Positions 55,501 through 64,000 of a DNA stretch of 64,000 nucleotides are shown here, in pieces (the first letter of the stretch is position 1; each line of letters starts with the position of its first letter). A program made the translations under genes and the position numbers. The notes beneath the pieces are model-generated. The model was not told the DNA's origin. It saw nothing but the letters and a program-made list of their open reading frames with translations, and did no database searches. Source of the DNA: Tepidimonas sediminis. GTDB taxonomy: Bacteria > Pseudomonadota > Gammaproteobacteria > Burkholderiales > Burkholderiaceae_C. The stretch spans positions 1 to 64,000 of the forward strand of contig NZ_VJND01000011.1 of assembly GCF_007556605.1 (NCBI RefSeq). The letters run 5' to 3'.

Positions 55501-56811
55501 TCAACCCTTCGCCGCCGCCAGCGCCGCCTCCATGATCGCCAGCCCTTCGTCGAGCAGCGCGTCGCTGGCCGTCAGTGGCACCAGGATGCGGATCACGTTG
55601 CCGTAAAGCCCGCAGGACAGCAGCACCAGCCCGCGCTGCAGCGCCTCGGCGCACAGGCGCCGCGTCAGCTCGGCGGCGGGGCGGGTGAGGTCGCCGCCCT
55701 CGAACAGCTCGATGGCCACCATGGCCCCCAGGCCCCGCACGTCGCGGATCTCGGCATGGCGCGCCATCATCGCGGTCAGCCCCGCGCGCAGCCGCTCGCC
55801 GATGGCGCGGCTGCGCTCCAGCAGCCGCTCCTCCTCGAACACATCCAGCACCGCCAGTGCCGCCGCGCACGCCAGCGGATGCCCGGCGTAGGTGCCGCCC
55901 AGCCCGCCCGGTGGCACCTTGTCCATCAGCTCGGCGCGGCCGATGACGGCGGAGATCGGAAAGCCGCCCGCCATGCTCTTGGCCATCGTGACCATGTCCG
56001 GCGCCACGCCCCACTGCTCGCAGGCCAGCCAGGTGCCGGTGCGGCCGGCGCCGGTCTGCACCTCGTCGGCGATGAAGACGATGCCGTGCTCGTCGCACAG
56101 CCGGCGCAGTGCGCGCGCGAACTCGAACGGCGCGACGTAGAAGCCCCCTTCGCCCTGCACCGGCTCCAGGATGATGGCGGCCACGCGCTGCGGCTCGATG
56201 TCGTACTTGAAGAGGTGCTGCAGGCTGCGCAGCGCGTCGTCCACCGTCACGCCGTGCAGCGCGTTGGGGTATTCGGCGTGATAGACCTCGGCCGGAAACG
56301 GCCCGAAGCCTGCCTTGTAGGGTGCGACCTTGCCGGTCAGCGCCATGCCCAGCAGCGTGCGGCCATGGAAGCCGCCGCCGAAGGCGATGACCGCCTGCCG
56401 GCCGGTGGCGGCGCGCGCGATCTTGACGGCGTTTTCCACCGCCTCGGCGCCGGTGGAGAGGAAGAACGCCTTCTTGGCGAAGTCGCCGGGCGTCCTGGCG
56501 ATCAGGCGCTCGGCCAGCTCGACGTAGGGTTCGTAGGCCAGCACCTGAAAGCAGGTGTGGTGCAGCTTGTCCAGCTGCGCCTTGACGGCCTCGACGATGC
56601 GCGGGTGGCGGTGGCCGGTGTTGAGCACCGCGATGCCGCCGGCGAAGTCGATGTAGCGGCGGCCCTCGACGTCCCAGACCTCGGCGCCTTCGGCGCGCTC
56701 GGCGAACACTTCATGCGTCTGGCCCAGCCCGGCGGGCAGCGCGGCGCGGCGGCGCGCCATCAGGGCGGCGTTGGTGCGGGAGGCGGCGGGCAGGTTCGGA
56801 TCACGGTGCAT
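55501..56811 (-). CDS. gabT: 4-aminobutyrate–2-oxoglutarate transaminase
   Basis: PLP enzyme that turns GABA and 2-oxoglutarate into succinate semialdehyde and glutamate. The 436-residue class III aminotransferase has IDFAGGIAVLNTGHRHPRIV near residue 52, STGAEAVENAVKIAR near 110 (phosphate binding), EPVQGEGGFYVAP, FIADEVQTGAGRTG near 240 and the PLP lysine in TMAKSMAGGFPISAV near 270. All these are typical of GabT. AGGAGAGA precedes the ATG. Divergent from the MocR-type gene across a shared operator; its product feeds gabD. Confidence 0.95.
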   Translation of the reverse strand: MHRDPNLPAASRTNAALMARRRAALPAGLGQTHEVFAERAEGAEVWDVEGRRYIDFAGGIAVLNTGHRHPRIVEAVKAQLDKLHHTCFQVLAYEPYVELAERLIARTPGDFAKKAFFLSTGAEAVENAVKIARAATGRQAVIAFGGGFHGRTLLGMALTGKVAPYKAGFGPFPAEVYHAEYPNALHGVTVDDALRSLQHLFKYDIEPQRVAAIILEPVQGEGGFYVAPFEFARALRRLCDEHGIVFIADEVQTGAGRTGTWLACEQWGVAPDMVTMAKSMAGGFPISAVIGRAELMDKVPPGGLGGTYAGHPLACAAALAVLDVFEEERLLERSRAIGERLRAGLTAMMARHAEIRDVRGLGAMVAIELFEGGDLTRPAAELTRRLCAEALQRGLVLLSCGLYGNVIRILVPLTASDALLDEGLAIMEAALAAAKG

Positions 56812-56911
56812 GGTCGGTCTCTCCTGGGACGGGCACGGGGTGTGCGGGTCAGACCCCGATCATCGGCGCCGGGCACCCCCGCTACCATATACACCCGCAC
56901 GGCCGCGCGCG

Positions 56912-56941
56912 GGCGCTGTACCGCCGGCCGGACCGGTACAG
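56912..56941. promoter_or_regulatory. MocR-type operator in the gabT–MocR spacer
   Basis: CTGTACC (56916–56922) and GGTACAG (56935–56941), inverted and 12 bases apart, within GGCGCTGTACCGCC…GACCGGTACAG. The right half ends five bases before the MocR ATG, as expected for autorepression, and the site lies about 100 bases before gabT, for which TATATG/TATGGT on the minus strand near 56884–56891 is a possible -10. Confidence 0.65.
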
Positions 56942-56946
56942 AGCCG

Positions 56947-58359
56947 ATGTTTGCCCTCGACCCCCAAAGTCCGACGCCGCTGGTGCAGCAGATCGTGGAC
57001 GGCTTTCGCGAGCTGATCCGCGCCGGCGTGCTGCGTCCGGGCGCGAAGGCGCCGTCGATCCGGCAGTTCGCGCATGCGCACGGCGTCAGCGTCTACACCG
57101 TGGTGGACGCATACGACCGGCTGGTGGCGCTGGGCTACTTCGTCTCGCGGCCGCACTCGGGGTTTTTCGTGCGCAGCCGCGACGTGCGGACCGGGACCAC
57201 CGCCGAGGCCGGGCCGCAGTACCACTTCGACTCGATGTGGTACCTGCGGCGGGTGTTCGAGAACCGCAACCTGCGCTTGAAGCCCGGCTGCGGCTGGCTG
57301 CCGCACGACTGGCTGTTCGGTGACGGTGTGCGGCGCAGCCTGCGCGCGCTGGCGGCGCAGGAGGTCGATCTGGGTGGCTACGGTGAGCCCAAGGGCTACA
57401 CGCCGCTGCGCCAGCTGGTGCGCGACCTGCTGGCCGAGCAGGAGATCGCGCTGACCGGCGACCAGGTGCTGCTGACGCACGGCTCCAGCCAGGCGATGGA
57501 TCTGGTCGCGCGCCGTCTGGTGCGCCCGGGCGACGCGGTGCTGGTCGACGAGCCGGGATACCCGAACCTGCTGTTCTCGCTGCGTTTCCTTGGCGCGCGC
57601 TTGATCGGTGTGCCGCGCACCCCCTGGGGCTGGGATCTGGCGACGCTGGAGGCGCGCATCGCCGAGCACGCCCCGAAGGTGCTGTTCACCCAGCCGCGGC
57701 TGCACAGCCCCACCGGCTCGGTGGCCAACCTGGCGCAGCTGCACCGGCTGCTGCAGCTGGCCGAGCGGCACGGCCTGCGCATCGTCGAAAACGACCTCTA
57801 CGCCGACCTCGACCCGGAGCCGCGGCCGTCGCTGGCCAGCCTCGATCAGCTGCAGCGCGTGATCTACATCGGCAGCTTCTCCAAGACCGTCTCGCCCAAC
57901 CTGCGCGTGGGCTTCGTCGCCGCGCATCCGGAGGTGCTGGAGGATCTGGCGCAGCTGAAGATGATCTCCGGCCTGACGTCGTCCGAATTCGCCGAGCGGC
58001 TGACCTACGGGGCGCTGACCGACGGTCGTTGGCGCAAGCACCTGCGCGGCCTGCGCCAGCGCCTGGCCGCGGCGCAGCAGGCCACCGCCGAGCGGCTGCA
58101 GCGGCTGGGCTTCGAACTGTTCGCCCAGCCCGGCGCCGGCATGTTCCTGTGGGCGCGCCACCCGGCCATCGACAACGCGTCCACCCTGGCCTACCAGGCC
58201 GCCGAGCACGACATCCTGCTCGGCCCCGGGCACCTGTTCGGCCTGGACCTTGCGCCCAGCCCCTGGCTGCGCTTCAACGTCGCGTTCTGCGACGACGAGG
58301 CGCTGTGGGGTTTCCTGGCCAAGGCCACGGGCGCCCAGGCCACGGGCGCCTGCCACTGA
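56947..58359 (+). CDS. MocR/GabR-type transcriptional regulator (GntR helix-turn-helix plus aminotransferase domain)
   Basis: A 470-residue regulator. Residues about 10–75 are a GntR-type winged helix (QQIVDGFRELIRAGVLRPG, GVSVYTVVDAYDRLVALGYF). The rest is a class I aminotransferase fold: YGEPKGYTPLRQLVRDLL near 145, VLVDEPGYPNLLF near 198, and the PLP-lysine region IYIGSFSKTVSPNLRVGF near 312 (SFSK keeps the lysine). Such proteins sense PLP with an amine ligand; GabR responds to GABA. CTGTACC-type dyads at its own start, at potA and at gabD suggest it controls this island. A 13-base direct repeat (GGCCACGGGCGCC) codes a duplicated ATGA in its C-terminus. Confidence 0.9.
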   Translation: MFALDPQSPTPLVQQIVDGFRELIRAGVLRPGAKAPSIRQFAHAHGVSVYTVVDAYDRLVALGYFVSRPHSGFFVRSRDVRTGTTAEAGPQYHFDSMWYLRRVFENRNLRLKPGCGWLPHDWLFGDGVRRSLRALAAQEVDLGGYGEPKGYTPLRQLVRDLLAEQEIALTGDQVLLTHGSSQAMDLVARRLVRPGDAVLVDEPGYPNLLFSLRFLGARLIGVPRTPWGWDLATLEARIAEHAPKVLFTQPRLHSPTGSVANLAQLHRLLQLAERHGLRIVENDLYADLDPEPRPSLASLDQLQRVIYIGSFSKTVSPNLRVGFVAAHPEVLEDLAQLKMISGLTSSEFAERLTYGALTDGRWRKHLRGLRQRLAAAQQATAERLQRLGFELFAQPGAGMFLWARHPAIDNASTLAYQAAEHDILLGPGHLFGLDLAPSPWLRFNVAFCDDEALWGFLAKATGAQATGACH

Positions 58360-58369
58360 GGCGGCGCGC

Positions 58370-59734
58370 TCATACCTCCCACACCGCCCCGTGCTCCGGC
58401 ACGAGGGCGGTACGGCGCAGCTCGCGTTCGATACGGCAGCGCAGCGTGTCGGCGGCATCGGGCTCCCCGTGCACGACGAAAGTGCGCCGCGGCTGCCCCG
58501 GGATCGCGCGCAGCCACGCCAGCAGCCCCTCGCCGTCGGCGTGGGCGGAGGCCGACAGCAGCTGCGCGACTTCGGCGCGCACCGGCCAGTCCTCGCCGTG
58601 GATGCGCAGGCTGGCGGCCCCGCGCTGCAGCGTGTCGCCACGCGTGCCGGGCGCCTGGTAGCCGGTCAGGATGACCATGTGCCGGTGGTCGCCGAGGTAG
58701 AGCTTGAGGTGATGCAGCACCCGGCCCCCGGTGGCCATGCCGCTGCCGGCCAGGATCACCTTGGGGCCGTGATGGCGTGCGATGGCCTTCGATTCGTCCG
58801 GCGTCATCGCTGCCTTGACCGTGCGCGTCATCTGCTGCACCTCGTGGTGGCTGAGGCGGTGCTCGCCGAGGTGGCGCTCCAGCAGCGCGGTGGCGTGGAT
58901 CGCCATCGGGCTGTCGAGATAGACCGGCAGCGCCGTCGGCAGGCGATGCTGGCGCTTGAGTTGGGCGATGGCGTGCAGGATGGCCTGCGCCCGCCCGACC
59001 GCGAACACCGGCACCACGGCGGTGCCACCGCGCGCCGCCACGCGCGCCAGCAGCGGCGCCAGCTCCTCGATCAGGTCGGTGTCGGGGTGCTGTCGGTTGC
59101 CGTAGGTGGATTCGACCACCACCGCGTCGGCCTGCGGCGGCGGATCGGGCGGCAGCATCATCAGGTCGTCGGCGCGGCCGAGGTCACCGGAAAACAGGAT
59201 GCGCCGACCGCCCACCTCCACCAGCACCTGCGCCGCCCCCAGAATGTGGCCGGCGCCGAAGAACTGCACGCGCCAGCCGCGCAGCGGCTCGAACGGCTGG
59301 TAGACCGGCTGCGGCCGCAGCAGGCGCAGCGCGTGCTCGGCATCGGCCACCGTGTACAGCGGCAGCGCCGGGCTGTGCTTGGAGTAGCCGTGCCGGTTGG
59401 CGTAGGCGGCGTCCTCCTCCTGCAGGTGGGCGCTGTCGGGCAGCAGGATCTCGCACAGGTCGCGCGTGGCGTGCGTGCACCAGACCTTGCCGCGGAAGCC
59501 CTCGCGCACCAGCAGCGGCAGGTGGCCGCTGTGGTCCAGGTGCGCGTGCGTCAGCACCACCGCACCGATCTGCCCCGGCACCACCGGCAGCGGCGCGCGG
59601 TTGCGCAGCCGCAGCGCCTTGTAGCCCTGGAACAGGCCGCAATCGACCAGCAGCTGCTGGCCATCATGGCGCAGGAGGTACTTGGAGCCGGTGACGGTGC
59701 CGGCTCCACCGAGGAACTGGATCGTGACGGTCAT
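58370..59734 (-). CDS. Metallo-beta-lactamase/beta-CASP RNA-processing-type hydrolase
   Basis: A 454-residue protein of the CPSF73/Ysh1-like bacterial family: zinc ligands in VVLTHAHLDHSGHLPLLV near residue 60, GAGHILGAAQVLV near 158, FSGDLGRADD near 180, the beta-CASP domain with VVVESTYGNRQH near 207 and AVGRAQAILHAI, ILAGSGMATGGRVLHHL near 335, and the C-terminal FVVHGEPDAADTLRCRIE with the last His. Expected to be an RNA exo/endonuclease in the cytoplasm; substrates unknown. Ends 10 bases from the convergent MocR gene. Confidence 0.9.
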   Translation of the reverse strand: MTVTIQFLGGAGTVTGSKYLLRHDGQQLLVDCGLFQGYKALRLRNRAPLPVVPGQIGAVVLTHAHLDHSGHLPLLVREGFRGKVWCTHATRDLCEILLPDSAHLQEEDAAYANRHGYSKHSPALPLYTVADAEHALRLLRPQPVYQPFEPLRGWRVQFFGAGHILGAAQVLVEVGGRRILFSGDLGRADDLMMLPPDPPPQADAVVVESTYGNRQHPDTDLIEELAPLLARVAARGGTAVVPVFAVGRAQAILHAIAQLKRQHRLPTALPVYLDSPMAIHATALLERHLGEHRLSHHEVQQMTRTVKAAMTPDESKAIARHHGPKVILAGSGMATGGRVLHHLKLYLGDHRHMVILTGYQAPGTRGDTLQRGAASLRIHGEDWPVRAEVAQLLSASAHADGEGLLAWLRAIPGQPRRTFVVHGEPDAADTLRCRIERELRRTALVPEHGAVWEV

Positions 59735-59822
59735 GGGGTCATCCTACCCCAGACCGCCGGGGCCGGGAGCGGAAGCCTGGCGATGCGTGGCCGCGCGCGT
59801 CGTCAACGTCGCCGGCGCAGCC

Positions 59823-60950
59823 TCACGAGAAAAAATCGCGCGCCTTCTCGAACCAGCTCTTCTCGTGCGGGCTGTGCTTGGTGCCGCCCTTGCGGAACGA
59901 CTCGTCCAGTTCGCGCAGCAGGCGGCGCTGGTGCTCGGTCAGCTTGACCGGGGTTTCCACGACGATGTGCGCGTACAGGTCGCCGGGGTAGCTGGAGCGC
60001 ACGCCCTTGATGCCGCGGCCGCGCAGGCGGAACGTCTTGCCGGTCTGCGTGCCCTCGGGGATGTCGATGACGGCCTTCTGGCCGTCCAGCGTCGGGATCT
60101 CCACCTCGCCGCCGAGGGCCGCGGTGGTGATGCTGACCGGCACCTGCACGTGCAGGTCGTCGCCGTCGCGCTCGAAGATTTCGTGGCGGCGGATGCGGAT
60201 CTCGATGTAGAGGTCGCCGGGCGGGCCGCCGTTGCGGCCGGGCTCGCCGTTGCCGCTGGAGCGGATGCGCATGCCGTCGTCGATGCCGGCCGGGATCTTG
60301 ATCTCCAGCGTCTTGTGGCGCTTGACGCGGCCCTCGCCGTGGCAGGTGGGGCAGGGCTCGGGGATGATCTTGCCGCTGCCGTGGCAGTGCGGGCAGGTCT
60401 GCTGCACGCTGAAGAAACCTTGGCGCATCTGCACCACGCCGTTGCCGTGGCAGGTGGGGCAGGTCTTGGCGCTGGTGCCGGGCTTGGCGCCGCTGCCGCG
60501 GCAGGTGTCGCACTCGTCCCAGCTGGGCACGCGGATCTGCGTCTCCTTGCCACGCGCGGCTTCCTCCAGCGTGATCTCCATCGCGTAGGAGAGGTCGGCG
60601 CCGCGGTACATCTGCCGCCCGCGCGCGCCGCGCGGCGCGCCGAAGATGTCGCCGAAGATGTCCCCGAACGCCTCGGAGAAGCCGGCGAAGCCGTCGCCGC
60701 CGCCGGCACGCATGGTCGGATCGACGCCAGCGTGGCCGTAGCGGTCATAGGCCGCGCGCTTCTCGGGGTCGGACAGGATCTCGTAGGCTTCCTTGACCTC
60801 CTTGAACTTCTCCTCCGCCGCCTTGGCGGCGTCCCCCTGGTTGCGGTCGGGGTGGTATTTCATCGCCAGCTTGCGGTAGGCCTTCTTGATGTCGTCCTCG
60901 CTGGCGCTGCGGGGCACCCCCAGGGTCTCGTAGTAGTCGCGTTTGGCCAT
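59823..60950 (-). CDS. dnaJ: Chaperone protein DnaJ
   Basis: Hsp40 co-chaperone that loads substrates onto DnaK and stimulates its ATPase. The 375-residue product has the J-domain (residues 1–70, HPD in MKYHPDRNQ near 33), a Gly/Phe region (about 75–110), four zinc-binding repeats [32 protein letters not shown] (about 145–210), and C-terminal substrate-binding domains ([14 protein letters not shown]). Length matches E. coli DnaJ (376). Third gene after grpE and dnaK, behind a strong hairpin. Confidence 0.97.
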   Translation of the reverse strand: MAKRDYYETLGVPRSASEDDIKKAYRKLAMKYHPDRNQGDAAKAAEEKFKEVKEAYEILSDPEKRAAYDRYGHAGVDPTMRAGGGDGFAGFSEAFGDIFGDIFGAPRGARGRQMYRGADLSYAMEITLEEAARGKETQIRVPSWDECDTCRGSGAKPGTSAKTCPTCHGNGVVQMRQGFFSVQQTCPHCHGSGKIIPEPCPTCHGEGRVKRHKTLEIKIPAGIDDGMRIRSSGNGEPGRNGGPPGDLYIEIRIRRHEIFERDGDDLHVQVPVSITTAALGGEVEIPTLDGQKAVIDIPEGTQTGKTFRLRGRGIKGVRSSYPGDLYAHIVVETPVKLTEHQRRLLRELDESFRKGGTKHSPHEKSWFEKARDFFS

Positions 60951-60981
60951 GGCGATCCGTTGCGTGTCGTGCTGAACGAAA

Positions 60982-61014
60982 GCCGCGCCGGGCCCGCGGA
61001 CGGCCCGGCGCGGC
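60982..61014 (-). terminator. 13-bp hairpin between dnaK and dnaJ
   Basis: GCCGCGCCGGGCC and GGCCCGGCGCGGC form an uninterrupted 13-bp stem with a 7-base loop. On the minus (transcribed) strand it is followed by TTTCGTTC. It lies 26 bases past the dnaK stop, where partial termination would keep dnaJ below dnaK, or it may stabilise the dnaK message. Confidence 0.55.
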
Positions 61015-61040
61015 GTGGGGCGGCTCGGGCCGCCGTCGCG

Positions 61041-62975
<1,935 letters not shown>

Positions 62976-63034
62976 GATGCTGATGCTCCTTGCTTGACGG
63001 TGTCGGGACCGTGCGGATGTCGAACTGCTGGCCT

Positions 63035-63063
63035 AGATGCGGCTGGGGCCGGTGCCTTTCAAG
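63035..63063 (-). promoter_or_regulatory. dnaK: Sigma-32 promoter for dnaK
   Basis: On the minus strand CTTGAAA (63057–63063) and CCGCATCT (63035–63042) with 14 bases between, against the consensus CTTGAAA-N11–16-CCCCATnT; the -10 has one mismatch. It lies just past the grpE stop and about 60 bases before the dnaK ATG. Confidence 0.7.
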
Positions 63064-63067
63064 GGGG

Positions 63068-63598
63068 TCACTGCCCCGCCGGTGCCGCCACCGTCACCAG
63101 GGCGGGGCGCAGCACGCGTTCGTGGATCAGATAGCCCTTTTGCAGCGTGGCCACCACGGTGTTGGCGGGCTGCTCGGCCGGCACCATGCTGATGGCCTGG
63201 TGCTGGTGCGGGTCGAAGCGCTCGCCGGCCGCCGGCGCGATCGGCGTGACCTTGTGGCGCTGCAGGGCGCTCACCAGCTGGCGCAACGTGGCCTGCATGC
63301 CCTCGCGCAGCTGCTCCGGCGTGGCCTCCTGGACATTCAAGCCCGCCTCCAGGCTGTCGACCACCGGCAGCAGGCTTTCGGCAAACGCCTCCACCGCGAA
63401 CTTGCGCGCCTTGGCCATTTCCTCCTCGGCGCGGCGGCGCGTGTTGTCGGCGTCGGCCAGCGCGCGCAGCAGCTGGTCGTTGAGCTCGGCCACGCGCTGC
63501 TGCAGCGCCTGCAGCTCCGCGGACGGGTCGGGGACCGGCTGGGCGGCTGCGGCGGCCTGCTGGGCCGCGGTGTCGTGCGCTTGGTCTTGGGTGGTCAT
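63068..63598 (-). CDS. grpE: Nucleotide exchange factor GrpE
   Basis: Releases ADP from DnaK. The 176-residue product has an Ala/Gln-rich N-terminus, a long helix (residues about 30–75, [39 protein letters not shown] in parts) and the C-terminal wing with [16 protein letters not shown] and [21 protein letters not shown]. Length and order (grpE–dnaK–dnaJ) are typical. ATG 63598 starts MTTQDQAHD; the longer upstream frame covers the promoter. Confidence 0.96.
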   Translation of the reverse strand: MTTQDQAHDTAAQQAAAAAQPVPDPSAELQALQQRVAELNDQLLRALADADNTRRRAEEEMAKARKFAVEAFAESLLPVVDSLEAGLNVQEATPEQLREGMQATLRQLVSALQRHKVTPIAPAAGERFDPHQHQAISMVPAEQPANTVVATLQKGYLIHERVLRPALVTVAAPAGQ

Positions 63599-63656
63599 GG
63601 TCGTGGCGTGGAACCGGTCGGAGGTTGGATGTGGAAAGTGAACGAACCGCCTCGGC

Positions 63657-63685
63657 AGATGGGGTTGCCGCTGACGGCTTTCAAG
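63657..63685 (-). promoter_or_regulatory. grpE: Sigma-32 promoter for grpE
   Basis: On the minus strand CTTGAAA (63679–63685) and CCCCATCT (63657–63664) with 14 bases between: an exact match to the sigma-32 consensus. It is 58 bases before the grpE ATG. Confidence 0.85.
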
Positions 63686-63759
63686 GGGCGCGCTGGCACG
63701 GCACATGGGGGTGACGCGTCATGCCAGAATGGTGGCTCGATCACGAGGAGACCCTGGTC

Positions 63760-64000
63760 ATGAAGCTGTTCCGATACGGCCCTCCCGGCGATGAACGCCC
63801 GGGTCTGCTGGATGCGCACGGCGTGCGCCGCGATCTCTCCGGCGTGGTCGGGGATCTGGCGCCGCACACGCTGAGCCCGGACGCGCTGGCGCGCCTGCGG
63901 CGGCTCGATCCGGCGCGCCTGCCGGAGGCGGATCCGGACGCGCGGCTGGGGCCGCCGGTGGGGCAGATCGGCAACGTCATCGCCATCGGTCTCAATTATG
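63760..64000 (+). CDS. Fumarylacetoacetate hydrolase family protein, N-terminal part (cut by window edge)
   Basis: About 80 residues are visible, starting MKLFRYGPPGDERPGLLDAH and reaching VGQIGNVIAIGLNY, the start of the catalytic core of the FAH family (GLNY is followed by the metal-binding region outside the window). Members are Mg2+-dependent hydrolases or decarboxylases of beta-keto/enol acids, often in aromatic or sugar-acid breakdown; the exact substrate cannot be told. GAGGAG nine bases before ATG 63760 sets the start. Divergent from grpE. Confidence 0.88.
   Translation, partial: MKLFRYGPPGDERPGLLDAHGVRRDLSGVVGDLAPHTLSPDALARLRRLDPARLPEADPDARLGPPVGQIGNVIAIGLNY

Noticed and set aside
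58323-58350. Two copies of GGCCACGGGCGCC as part of a repeat array
   Set aside because: Only two in-frame copies inside the MocR coding end; a simple local duplication, not a CRISPR or regulatory array.

Overview
The window is about 64 kb of very G+C-rich (around 70 % by eye), tightly packed bacterial chromosome. Gene content and order (xseA–exbB–exbD–lpxK–Trm112-like–kdsB–adk; tolB–pal–cpoB; nadD–rsfS–rlmH–maf–rng; grpE–dnaK–dnaJ; clpS–clpA) point to a betaproteobacterium of the order Burkholderiales, Comamonadaceae/Tepidimonas-like. The taxonomic call is inference from synteny and protein style, not from a marker search. There is no rRNA, CRISPR array, insertion sequence or prophage. No stretch over 300 bases lacks a gene.

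Layout. 1–5,000: adk (cut by the window edge), kdsB, a Trm112-like protein, lpxK, exbD, exbB on the minus strand, divergent from xseA. 5,100–11,200: sodB, a DUF192 protein, icd, clpS–clpA, an alkylguanine methyltransferase. 11,200–16,900: sbcB, a PAS/GGDEF/EAL protein, a DUF853 ATPase. 17,000–23,700: yebC–purD–hemF–nadD–rsfS–rlmH–maf–rng, mostly overlapping or closely spaced. 23,700–30,600: msbA-like exporter, tolB–pal–cpoB, a YeeE/YedE sulfur transporter, tcdA, tRNA-Lys(TTT). 30,700–40,900: a UPF0016 transporter, a Tat-type metallo-beta-lactamase, a tungstate ABC transporter (tupB-tupC-tupA order), a GAF/PAS/Fis regulator, and divergently a tungsten aldehyde oxidoreductase operon (ferredoxin, W subunit, FAD subunit, MoaD-like protein, unknown 108-aa protein), then an OsmC protein. 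40,800–43,700: rdgC, tRNA-Gly(CCC), an AAA-ATPase with nuclease fold. 43,700–58,400: a GABA/polyamine-type island (gabD, ureohydrolase, permeases, binding protein, potA on the minus strand; gabT and a MocR-type regulator divergent) enclosing a glutarate module (CoA-transferase, gcdH, LysR) and a DUF4143 ATPase. 58,400–64,000: a beta-CASP hydrolase, dnaJ, dnaK, grpE, and the 5' part of a fumarylacetoacetate-hydrolase family gene.

How the parts work together. Tungstate uptake, the tungsten enzyme, its MoaD-like sulfur carrier and a dedicated regulator sit side by side, so this block looks like a self-contained aldehyde-oxidation/acid-reduction module. In the GABA island, uptake, ureohydrolase, transaminase and dehydrogenase would take 4-guanidinobutyrate (or agmatine/putrescine-derived GABA) to succinate. 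The sequence element CTGTACC/GGTACAG recurs at the pot, gabD and gabT/MocR promoters, twice with identical 22-base spacing to a candidate -10, which suggests one regulon under the MocR protein. Heat-shock (sigma-32) promoters with the same 14-base spacer stand in front of both grpE and dnaK.

Start codons were chosen from overlaps with the upstream gene, Shine-Dalgarno sequences and family length. Promoters and operators are read by eye and are predictions.
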